DNA from: Calycina herbarum
Taxonomy: Eukaryota; Ascomycota; Leotiomycetes; Helotiales; Pezizellaceae
Length of the DNA: 64,000 nucleotides
Reading direction: 5' to 3'
NCBI GenBank assembly: GCA_001414485.1
Contig: LLEY01000076.1
Location: 186,001-250,000, forward strand
Part shown: positions 54,209 through 64,000 of the stretch, in pieces
Layout: each line of letters opens with the position of its first letter
Position numbering within the stretch: position 1 is the first letter of the stretch
The notes under the pieces: generated by a model
The model's input: only the letters and a program-made list of their open reading frames with translations
What the model was told of the DNA's origin: nothing
The model's database searches: none
Made by a program: the position numbers and the translations under genes

Positions 54209-57200
54209 TCACTGGAAAACAAAAACAACCCCCGACCGATCAACACTAACCACCATCCCATACGGACTCTCCAGCAACGCAACATCAAGAATAGAATCTA
54301 AATGACTCCTCAAAAGCTGCTGCTGCTGCAAACTAATCACCGTACTCCTCGGCGGTTTACTCCCCACACTATTCCCACTGGTAACCGAGCTCCCCCTCCC
54401 GGACGCAGCATTCGGAGCCGTAGGACCCGGTCGTCCCATCGACTCCGTATTTAGAGTCATCGAAGCCGTCGGATGCGCAGAGTTGAAAGTAGGGGTCTTC
54501 TCCTCGACATCAAGGCCACTAACAACCATAGAATTCTCCACCCGAGTCACATCCCAGAAGCGAAGTTTCTTATCTGATCCTCCTGTGATAATGAATCCGT
54601 ATTTTGAATCGCGGCTGTTATCGTGGTTATCAGTTCCAGTGATCATTGCACGAACGCCGCGGTCAGAGGTGCTGGCTCCTTTAGGCTCCAGAGATGTTGC
54701 GAATCGTCCTAACATGCCTTCTGGGCGATCTTCGTCAACCGTCCAAGGCTCGTACCCTTTAGGACCATGCCGACTGCCAACTGCTCGGTAGACTTCTCTG
54801 CATTGTGTCTTCTCGACATCCCATACCGTGACCTCGCCCTCGCCAGTGCCACCAGCGACGCATACCCATCTTCCCCGGCCTTTGGTAGGATGTATAGACA
54901 TGCGATAAATAGATGTGCCATCTGGAATTCCCCAAGCCTTGAGTCGAAGTTTGAAGCGCAGATCCCAAAGATCCAATACACCGTGTGATGTTCCAAGCAA
55001 CAGCCACTGTCTCTTCTTGTCAACCACAAAGCAAGTAGGTGCGCCATGGTGAACCGGATTCTCGAGAGTGTACATCACATTCATTGCTCGCAGATCAATA
55101 GCGATAATCCGTGACAGATTTGTGGCAATAATCAATGTCGAACTTGTCTCTGCTTTGAAATGAGTGGACCAGACAGCCACCTCATCTTTTGGAAGTTGAT
55201 ACTCTCGTAACAGCTGAAGCCTACTATATCGCATTGAACCACTATTTGATACGCAATCAACTCGTACGACGTTGATACTACCATCACTTGCGCAGCTGAT
55301 GAAAGAGTGGGTATTCTCAACGAAGCACAAAGCCGTAATTCTAGTACCAGCAGCATGTTTATGGGTTTGTCTAGACCGATGAGCTATGTTGCGCTCAAGT
55401 CTTCCAGTATCCCACACTTTTACACAACCGTCATCCCCTCCTGTCAGAAAGAAGAGATGGTCGGGCGCAACAGCAATATGATGCAAGGGTCCAACATGCT
55501 CTGCAAAAGTTGCAACAAGCACTCCTTCCGGCTTCCAGGGTTGATTGACAGGTTGATTGGCACTCCTACTGATGGTCTTAGGTCGGCTAGATGGTGCTAT
55601 CATTGGACCAAAAGCAGCAACATCGATGGGATAATTATCCATATACATCGAATCCAGCATCTTCAATATGCTAGGATCATTCCCTGAATATGTATGTGCA
55701 CCTCGATGTTTGATTTCATCGATTCCGTCTATTTCCAGATCTTTTGCTAAAGCGAGAGCTGAAGGGCCTGCAGGAGCATTTGAAAATGGGCCTTCGACTT
55801 TGCCAAAGACGGTGGCCGAAGTGGTGCCAGTCTCAGGAGATGATTTTGAGACCGCTTTGTTACCCATGAGATTCATAGCGCTGCCTCTGTGCTTAATTCC
55901 ATGGTTGTGTCCTCTGGAATTGACACTTGATAGTGAGACTTCGTCGTCACTCCCTTTACTGGTGCCATTTTGGGCTGTAGAGGTACTGGATACCTTACCG
56001 GAGCCAGGAGCTGTGCCTGCATTACTAGCATCTTGAGGGGACGTGGGAGAAGGCTCGGTAGGTGACCCGGTACCGTGTCCATTTGATATCATCGGGGATC
56101 GCATTCCAGTGTTCAATCGAGCTTGATGGCTGTTGAATGCTGATCGTCGTCTGATGGCAATCGGGTCATCGATCGTCATGGAGGCATCGAGCAACGCGTC
56201 TGCAATAGTGTGTGGGCGATTGCTTTCACTTGATAATCTGGTAGCTTGCTGGCCCATTTCCTCTTCCTTGGCCTTCTCATCAAACATAACTGTTTGTGGC
56301 GTAATGCCAAAATTGCTGTGAAGGCTGATGATATTGTTGAGATATGAAGGGTACGCAGGAGCCGACTCGCGAGGTTTGGATGCCGCAATGCGCCAGATGT
56401 ACTCTCGCAAGCATATAAGTTTGAATTCATCCTCAGGAGCAAGGCCCATATTCCTAAGTTTAGATAGCCACTGCTCATCCTCTTCGTTCTTTGGCATCTT
56501 CTGCAATGCATGCTGGCCGAGATATTTTCCAGATGTCGTCGGGATCATGCTGGTGGAATCAAATGTGAAAGTGCGCAGTTTATGCACCTGTTTCCAGAAT
56601 ATACCCCGATCAACCTTCAAAGCCCAATTGATGGAGAGATCCAATAACGAGCGTGTAAAGGGCTTCTTCAAGTTGTCAAGTATTTCCAACTCGGAAAATC
56701 CATTGATAGAAGTCTTCAAATAAGGTCTGATCAATGGCAAGATAATGCAATGATTATCCGCAATGGACAAGAACCTCGTAGCTGCTGAGATAAATCTAGC
56801 CGCCGCTTCACGGATCCATATGTTAGGATGCATTGTGAACCGCGCAACGACATCTACCAACTCCCAAGTCTTGGATCGCGAGAAGAGACCCAGTTCAGCC
56901 ATACTAGCAAATGACTGTAGAACACTTTGGATCACGAACTCCTCCGGGTCAGTCAAAGCTTGCACCATCAAAGGTAACATGAATTCTTCCAGACTTGTGC
57001 CACCAAGGAACGTAGCAACTCCAACAATGGTCTCAAAAAAGGCACACTTAAGCATCCAATTCCGGTCATTGAGATATGTATTCAGATGACTCAAAATAAT
57101 ATCATTAGAGTCTGCTGTTCCGAAGAACATGCACAGCTCGGGAACAGATCCAAGAAATGCTCGTTTGACCGCGGTGTCGGAATCCGTAATTAATGACTTT

Positions 57201-58958
57201 GTGTGCATCTCAAACTCGAGAATGAGGAGTGATCGCGTGCTATCAAATGAGCCTTCGAAAACAGGTTCCCCGCTAATAGCATCCTCTGTTTCCATTTCTG
57301 TGGAAGGGAGAGATCCGTCTGCTCTCAAGGTCGCCATCATATCAAGATATCGAGAGGCGGTTGTGGCAAGGCTGCCCAAACAAGCTGCATAGGTTGCTCG
57401 TACCAGAGGATTGGGGTCCTCTTGCGCTTCCGGGAGGAATTTCTTCATCCGTGGGAGAATGTAGGTGATGAAAATTTCGGAATTCAATGGGGAGACCACA
57501 GTTACAAGTGCCAATAGCTGAGTCAAGGAACGAATTGCAGCAACCTTCACATTGTCCGATTTGTCATTCAATAACATGACAATATGAGGAAGGATTCTGT
57601 CAAGTTTCGCTTCATCTGTCATTCGCGCAGCAAAAGCAAGGAGGAGATCACACCCTCGTATTTTAGCCGTCGCCCGAGCAGTATTTCGAAGAGATGAACA
57701 GACCAAAGAGAGAAATATGGGTGTGCCATCTTCCGCTGGTTTTTTACCAGTAAAATTCGAAAGTTGATGTTCGTTGTTTGGAATATTCAGATGAACGGGG
57801 AAAAGGTCGAGGCCACTACCAGAGGAAGAGTACTTTTGTTTCTTTGGCTTTTCGGGCTCATACCCCAGAGAGTAGGAAATCTTATCGAAATCGTAGTATA
57901 TCCGGTCTATGCGCTCATCGGGCTCTCCGAGATTTGCAGACGCTCCTGAAATTGGATTTCTGCCAGATGATGGATCCGTTACAAGACCCATGTATTGGTG
58001 TAGGAAGCTGTAGAAGTATTCGGGGAACGCCTTATTTTTGTAGAAATGCAGATATTCGTCGGCGGAGTATCTCTTTTCAGGATCAAGTTGGATCATATGT
58101 GTGATCATCTCTCGAACCTCCTTGTCTGCAATCCGACTGAGTTGGGTCATGACAAAATCGGTGTCTCCGCGTTGATACTTGAATAAGCCTTCCAGAGTGA
58201 GAACGGGTCCTTCAAGAAACAGCTCTGCCATCACACATCCAGCACTAAATATATCCATCGCCCACGTTACGGGAGCCTCTGCATTCGCCACTTCCCCCGA
58301 TGCCACAAATCGTTCCGGCGCGGTGTAACATGGCTGCGTTCTTTTCGTCGATGTAGCAAAGAAGTAATGGTATTCCGCCGGGTTATCTGATGGCATATAT
58401 GTAGGTTTAAATGACGAGGAAAAGTCCGAGAGGTATAACCAGTTCCACGAGGTGACCAATGTATTTTCCGACTTGATATCTCCGTGAAAGACCTCTCGAA
58501 AATGGCAATCTCGCAGGGCGCATAGAAGCTGGAAAGAGATCCATTTCTTCTCGATATCCTCGAGGAAGGGCCGAGTACTTATGCGATCGTAGAGGGAGCT
58601 GTGTAAGTACTGTCGAACAAGGTATCCGTTCGTTTCGGTCTCGACGATTCGTTGGTAGGCAAGGGCGTTGGGAACGTCTGCTAGAACTTTCCTTTCCTCT
58701 ATTACATAGTCAGTATACTTGTAGCAGGATAGAAGGGTTCTACTAACCTATGATCTTAAGTCTGTATTTCTTCAACGCCATTGGATATGGCTTGACCATA
58801 ACCTTGACCAGTACCACTCCATCTCGATGCCGTGCACGGATACTCTTCATGAACCGCGCATTTCCCATCGACTTCTCGTATACCAGATCATTCAGATCTT
58901 GCACATCGATACCTGCAGACCCCGCTGCCAGTGCTGTGAGGGAGAAGCCTTGTCCCAT
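54209..58958 (-). CDS. VPS15: Vps15-type PI3-kinase regulatory subunit (kinase-HEAT-WD40), 1566 aa
   Basis: Exons 58748..58958 and 54209..58698, with a 49-nt GTTAGT...AATAG intron. MGQG at the N terminus is a myristoylation signal. Kinase domain at about residues 25-310 with HGDIKSEN (142-149) in the catalytic loop and SDFSSSFKP in place of DFG, plus YTAPERF, all as usual for Vps15. HEAT repeats at about 390-800 (ILPHIVMLLNDKSDNVKVAA, ISAATRFL). A Ser-rich linker precedes seven WD repeats from about 1070 to the end (FLTGGDDGCVKVWDTG; IITGGSDKKLRFWDVT). Vps15 anchors the Vps34 lipid kinase on endosomes and autophagic membranes. Length is typical; no break seen. Confidence 0.95.
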
Positions 58959-59453
58959 ATTGGCGGATATCTAGACCTCGAGGTCACCGAAGGGAAGTCA
59001 TTTATGTTGAGATTCGAGGCAGCTAAGGACAAGATGAAATGTCCTCAAGCTGCAGAGTCGGCTAAAAGGGTCTACAACATTCGAAGTGAATTGTGTAAGG
59101 TTGGTGGGGTAACTTGGTTGTTGTTGCGAGTGAGGTATTGATGGTAGAATGGCGGAGTGCCCGCCTTCGCAGCCTTGCCTCACTGCCCGTGGTTTAGCGG
59201 TCCTTCGGGGTGTTACAATAATGCAAGCGAGCAACACAATATTACAACAAAATCACAACCATCACATTTATTCACGAGTCACACAAGAGTTCTTTTGGAA
59301 ATGGGAGAGAATGCTTTTTGGTCATGGCCATCATACAATCATTCGCATCTTCTCGAGATTTCCCGATTTCCACCCTGTCCTTCATCCATCAACCATTATG
59401 ATTCGCACTACTCCTCCCCTTATTGCTTCAGAGTACCCATCAGAGTAACCCGC

Positions 59454-59968
59454 TCAAGCCTTTCCCTTCCTCTTCAACTCCTCTTCTTCCTCAGCCTGAA
59501 TCTGAGCATCAATCTTGGCACCCTTCGAAGGCTCGTTTCCGTGGAGTTTGGCCTGGAAGAGGGTATCTCGTTAGTAAATGCCTAGCCTAGAATTGGTAAT
59601 GGCACAGAAAAAGAGATAAACTTACAGGCAAAGTAGGATCCTTCTTCAGCGCCTTAGTCTCAGCAGTCTCTGGCTCGGGCTCTTGTTCTCTCTTCTCCTC
59701 ACGCTCAGCTCTGTTGGCAAGAGATCTCTGATCCACTATCATATTGTCAGCAACGATTCAATTTCATCACCACCCCTCAACAACTGCAAAGAAAAGTTTA
59801 TGAAATGGAAAGTCAGAACTTACGAGGATCATTTGCCTTGTGGGCATTATCCTGACCCTCATGAAATCTAGCCTCCTTCTTCTCCTCCTCAATCTCCTTG
59901 TTGGAAACCGTTCTCTGGTCCTTAGCTTCGTAGACCGAGGCCTGACCAACGTTGGAGTTTCCGCTCAT
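59454..59968 (-). CDS. Conserved-looking small charged protein, 117 aa
   Basis: Exons 59824..59968, 59626..59735 and 59454..59552. Introns have GTAAGT donors and GATAG/CCAG acceptors, and all phases agree. Sequence MSGNSNVGQASVYEAKDQRT, then Glu/Lys-rich helices (EIEEEKKEARFHEGQDNAHK; LANRAEREEKREQEPE), LKKDPTLPAKLHGNEPSKGA, and a basic end (KRKGKA). No membrane segment or signal peptide. The fine splice fit and composition suggest a genuine expressed gene, perhaps a stress- or spore-related hydrophilic protein, but I do not recognise a named family. Confidence 0.75.
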
Positions 59969-59984
59969 GATGACGAGTTGACGG

Positions 59985-61955
59985 AGTTATCTGGGTAAGA
60001 AGTTTTCGTTTTGAGATGTTGATTTGTTTGGTATGAATTTAATGAGTTTCAAGAAAAGGAATTTTGTTTTTGTTTTGTTTGTATGTTCCCAAGGGGTGAT
60101 TCAAAGCTTTTTCATGGTACAAGTAGCAGTGACCTAATTTTTATATCCTACGTCATAGTCTCAACCCCCTCCAACCCAACGCTTCTGCATACACCAAGGC
60201 GTGAAATGCAGCTGAGCTGAGGCAGGCTGCTGTAAAGATCGATCGGCTTCCAGAATTAATGATGTACGGAATGCCCAAAAACGGGTACCTATTGCGTAAA
60301 TATGGACCTGTCCTGGAGACGGTGGGGGCACGCCACCAAGTGAGTACAGATGACGATTTTACTCTGGAGAACTTTACAATAAACTTCACCTCGATTGTAC
60401 AGAAAGTATTTGTTCGAGAAGGATTAGGATTGTGAGAACTGTCTTTCTTTATTCAAGATATACGGGGGAAAAAAGGGGGAGCAATACCCATTTCTATTAC
60501 CATCTCTATACACCAAACCACCGGCCACAGTCGCTCACTTCTCTCACTTCCTTCACATGTCTCACTTCGTCAACAATCAATTCAAATAACCCAAAACTAA
60601 ACAAGACATCTAACAAAAGTGCAATGTGCAATGTGCAATGTACAACAAAACTCCAATCCAAAATAAATATTCACCATCTCTTTAAACATCAGCTCTGGGA
60701 CAGTGAATCATGACTTTCTATTCCTCCACTACCAAGTTTCATACACTACCAAGCTTCAAATATTCACGGATATCAACTTCACTCAATGCACGAAACTCAA
60801 AGACCTCTTCTCTTCTGTCTTAGTGTCTGCTCTTTTTTCTATTCCTCTCCTCTGCGAAAAGAGGGCCATAATTTCTTGGATCCTCACTACCCAACTCAAC
60901 AAAATTCATCTTCTGGTCATCGCACTACTATTCTGGTGAAAGGGGCCGGCGTCCAAGACAGAGGCCGTGTTGGTTTGCAAGGTAGGTGAACCCATCCTGG
61001 AGCTTGTTGAGTTACTCGTAGCTTCCTCTAACTAATCTTCTTACTCGTCACTCAATTGACAGCTGGCTGGCTGGCTACTCACCTGCACCCAGTCCTAAAC
61101 ACCCCACGAAACTAACTCCAAGTACGTCACAAAAACCAAGTCAATGAGCTACTATTTGATAGGGGATTTCAATTCTTTAACGAAGCATTCCTATCCTATC
61201 ATATCCTACCATCAACTCACTCACCACCCCCACACCTCAACTCTCTCAGTTCACACAGGTTCCAATTACCTCCCCAGAACCCAATTAACTCTCCTCTCCC
61301 CCTAATATCTACCACTTCTCTCAAATATATAAACCTCAGTCCCCTCAAAATAAAAGAACTCGTCATAAAAACCACCAAGCCAATCAATCAAACCACCCTC
61401 TTCTCCTCATCTCATCCCCATCTTCCTCCCTTCATTTTCCCAACCAAGTGTGAATACAAGAATGTGGGTATATAGAAAAGGAAAAGAAAAAGAAAAAGAA
61501 AGAAAAGGTTGTATTTAATAAAGTCTCATTACCCGCATCTTGTCGAACCAGGTAGACCTTGTGGATTGTCGTAATATAGTATTATTAGAGACCGAATCGA
61601 TGTATTCCGTCTCACAGCACATAAGCCATGGAGGCAATCTCGCGAAAGATCCAGTCGAAAGGTTTCGAATGCAAAAAAAAAATTGTAATGCTGCGCAAAA
61701 TCGTAAAGTCTATAACATAATAGGCGTCAAAGTTGGGCGTGAAAAGGCGGGCACATATATATGTATGGTGATTTGCGCTCCTGGCCTCTTGGTTTGATCG
61801 AAGAAGGGTGGGTGTAGTGTAGGGTCGATGTTGATCTCTCCGTAAAAATAACGGTCAAAAAAGGACGAATCCGAGAAAAACTCCTGAAACCCAATAACAC
61901 CATCGTCATAAGCCGTGCAATTAGAATGCGAGTAGTGGGGGGGGAAAACATTAGT
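59985..61955. other. Long intergenic region without a recognised gene
   Basis: About 2 kb. Contains an AT-rich promoter for the 59968 gene, C-rich stretches at 61190-61440 (plus strand), an A/G microsatellite (61475-61508) and a CCAATGTGCAATG-like triple repeat (GTGCAAT x3 near 60622). It probably includes long UTRs. No frame has domain or splice support. Confidence 0.4.
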
Positions 61956-61962
61956 CGGATAG

Positions 61963-63907
61963 TCAGGTTTGACCTCCAAAGGGACCAGTGGATGCTGTTT
62001 CTGTTGAGCCATCACCTTCTATGGTTTTCCTCCAGTGGTCCGGTAAGCATACACAAACTAATGGGAATGCTTTGATTTCACCACTGACGTTCGGTGAGTC
62101 GTCTCTTCGACCGGATGTGTTGGAAACACCACTATCCCGTTGGGCATTTCGTTTGGCGTCCCAATCCTCTGCATTCTCATCAATCAACACTCCAGTGGCC
62201 CATCCATCATCCCAGATACCCACAACCTTCAGCATATCACCTCTTTCCAAAGCAAACTCGTCTCCAGCCCGTGGTTGATATGCCCATAATGTGGCAACCT
62301 TGTCTCCAGGATGAATTTCGTCTGACGAATAATAATCTTTGAAAAATGGCAATTGCTCAGATTGTTGACTGGCGGCAATTCCTTGAGGAGAGGACATGTC
62401 TCCACCGCTTCCAGAGTGCGGCGATTGCGGCTCGTCGAATCCAAGGGCGGATCCACTAGATAACGATCCGGTCCGTCTCGCTGTTGGGGGAGGTCTCAGT
62501 ACTCCTCCTTGATTGTTCGATACCGGACTATATTCATCTGATGAAGATTCATGTCTTCTACTACGTCCTGCTGTATTACTTGCTGGTGTTACTGCTGCAA
62601 CGTTCCGAGGTGGTGATGATTCTGTGTGACCCTCCAAAGCCGACATACGTGCGATTCGTCCTCCTGGTAGCACCTCATATCCTTCTGGGGTCGTGCTCGC
62701 GGCAACTGGGTTATATGCCATACTTTGGCCTCTTCGGGCAGGCGATGGCTGGTTGAAAACACTACCACTCTCTGTTCCACGGCGTTTGCGTAGACACAAG
62801 ATTAGAAGGAAAATCAGTACTCCAATGATTGCAGCTGCGGCGACAGAACCAATTACGATTCCAGCAATAGCACCTCCTGAAAGACCCTTGTTGGAATCGG
62901 AAGCTGGGACCGCGGAGCTTGATGCTGAAGAGGATGGCGTGGATGTCGATGATGCTGTTGGGGAGCTCGTGCTAAAGGTCATGAAAGCTGTAATGGTTGG
63001 TAGAGTTACACCTTTACATCTCTCCTCCGCTTTAGAATTATAACAGCACGTGTCAGTACTGTTTTGCCCTCCTGAGCCGCAATATTGGCAGAGGCCAATC
63101 GTGCTGTTTCCGAAGCCGCAGTTGTTTGGTTCATTGGTTGCGCCATCGATGCAGGTACCGCTCAACGAATTGGCGGGCAATGCACAGTTGGTGAAATCTG
63201 CTCGGATCTGTGTATCAGCACTGCTACTTGGATTCTTGCAAAGATCGTTATTGGCGATGATAATGGCCTCGCTTTCGGCTTGGTCGGCCTGTTTGATATT
63301 AATATCGATATTGATACGTTGTTTATATAGGGGGACTTACACATGTGGCAGCACACACAGGCCGGGAATTGGCCGTTGACAGCCCACAAGGCGTCTTTGA
63401 GTTTTGTATTATTGCATTACATATTACGCTGGTTGTGAAGCGTGCGTAAAGGTTTGTTGTATTTGTCAAATCAACAGTGTCACAACCGAGGAGGGTTTGG
63501 TATCTGGGAAACCGTTAGCAATTGGCCTGGGAATGTAATTTATATCGAGAGACATACTTTTCTTGCACGTAACTTGTCGCGACGTATGAGCGCATCTGCG
63601 TGTCGAAGGTCGCGGCGTTCGTTACGGATTTGAGGAATGGGCTAGGAGAAAAAAGTTAGTGGTGAAGTCCTCCCTTGGGCAGAGATCCAACGTACAAAAA
63701 CCCTAGGACTGCGCTATCCGTGACGGATATTGACGCTGCACCAAAGGCAGGACATTGCGTTGACCCTGACAACGATATACAACTCTGAGCCATGGTGACT
63801 GGTGCCGTCGCGAGAATTGAAAGTAATGCGGTCCTGGCGGTGAATCCTCCTGTTGTTTGCTTTCGTCTGCTCGACCTCGACCCATCTTTCCTCCTTCGCG
63901 CTGCCAT
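61963..63907 (-). CDS. Single-pass membrane protein with Cys-rich ectodomain and cytoplasmic SH3 domain, 594 aa
   Basis: Exons 63696..63907, 63558..63641, 63341..63503 and 61963..63288, phases consistent. A basic N-terminal leader is followed by a hydrophobic signal (TALLSILATAPVTMAQ). The ectodomain has many cysteines (LLGCDTVDL, CGLSTANSRPVCAATC, NNCGFGNST, LCQYCGSGG, DTCCYN). A Ser/Thr stalk leads to a membrane span at about residues 293-319 (AIAGIVIGSVAAAAIIGVL...), then RKRR. The cytosolic part is Ser/Pro-rich, with an SH3 domain at about 482-535 (KVATLWAYQPRAGDEFALER, GIWDDGWATG). The layout resembles Fus1- or sensor-type fungal surface proteins that recruit Pro-rich signalling partners. 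Exact ortholog unknown; an earlier start outside the window is possible. Confidence 0.85.
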
Positions 63908-64000
63908 TGTCGATGACTGGCACGGTTCTAGCTCGACGGCGTTTGCATCGTAGGGCGACGACGTGTATATGGTGTTGCTCTCGTGGCCGCGTTGGCAATA

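Noticed and set aside
54209..58958. Loss of kinase function in VPS15 because of HGD instead of HRD and DFS instead of DFG
   Set aside because: These variants are usual in the Vps15 family and are not evidence of decay here.
1..64000. CRISPR arrays, rRNA, tRNA
   Set aside because: No regularly spaced repeats, no rRNA-like conserved segments, and no cloverleaf with paired A and B boxes was recognised by eye; a tRNAscan run would be decisive.

Overview
This window is nuclear DNA from a filamentous ascomycete. Genes have several short GT-AG introns (about 46-75 nt, with CTAAC/CTGAC-like branch sites). The content is typical of such fungi: a Zn2Cys6-type regulator, a HET domain, an NLP-family secreted protein, BTB and F-box-like families, DHA1 MFS, GH43, VPS15, LEA1, a syntaxin-18/Ufe1 SNARE, a CLC channel and a CHRAC/Pol-epsilon histone-fold subunit. 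The gene set and intron style would suit a plant-associated Leotiomycete, but this is inference without a database search. There are no bacterial features, CRISPR arrays or rRNA, and no tRNA was recognised.

Layout. 1-2.7 kb: 3' part of a fungal-specific transcription factor and a small unknown gene. 2.7-13 kb: gene-poor, with one two-exon low-complexity protein (6288-6975), short tandem repeats and a copia-like LTR relic. 13-19 kb: accessory block with a degenerate HET gene, two tandem paralogous C2H2 zinc-finger genes sharing an upstream element and an intron inside finger 1, and an NLP gene. 19-21.6 kb: AT-rich, no gene. 21.7-27.2 kb: aspartate aminotransferase, Ufe1-like SNARE, MFS exporter. 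27.8-33.9 kb: two BTB paralogs (one broken by a 473-bp TIR element), an epimerase-like protein, an F-box-like protein and a decayed small secreted Cys-rich gene. 36.6-45.3 kb: secreted lactonase-type beta-propeller, CLC channel/transporter with a 16-nt exon, GH43 glycosidase. 45.4-50.6 kb: a large poorly known C2-domain gene whose introns and flanks are full of miniature inverted-repeat elements. 51-64 kb: conserved housekeeping block with a CHRAC/Dpb3-like histone-fold protein, LEA1 (U2A'), VPS15, a small acidic/basic protein, and a membrane protein with a cytoplasmic SH3 domain.

How the genes fit together. The housekeeping genes (splicing, vesicle trafficking, PI3K signalling, amino-acid metabolism) are ordinary single genes with no operon logic. 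The accessory blocks (13-19, 27-34 and 45-51 kb) hold duplicated, broken and transposon-invaded genes. Exon coordinates were derived by hand from splice consensus, reading-frame phase and family conservation. All models below with stated exon lists keep an open frame, except where a stop or frameshift is reported.
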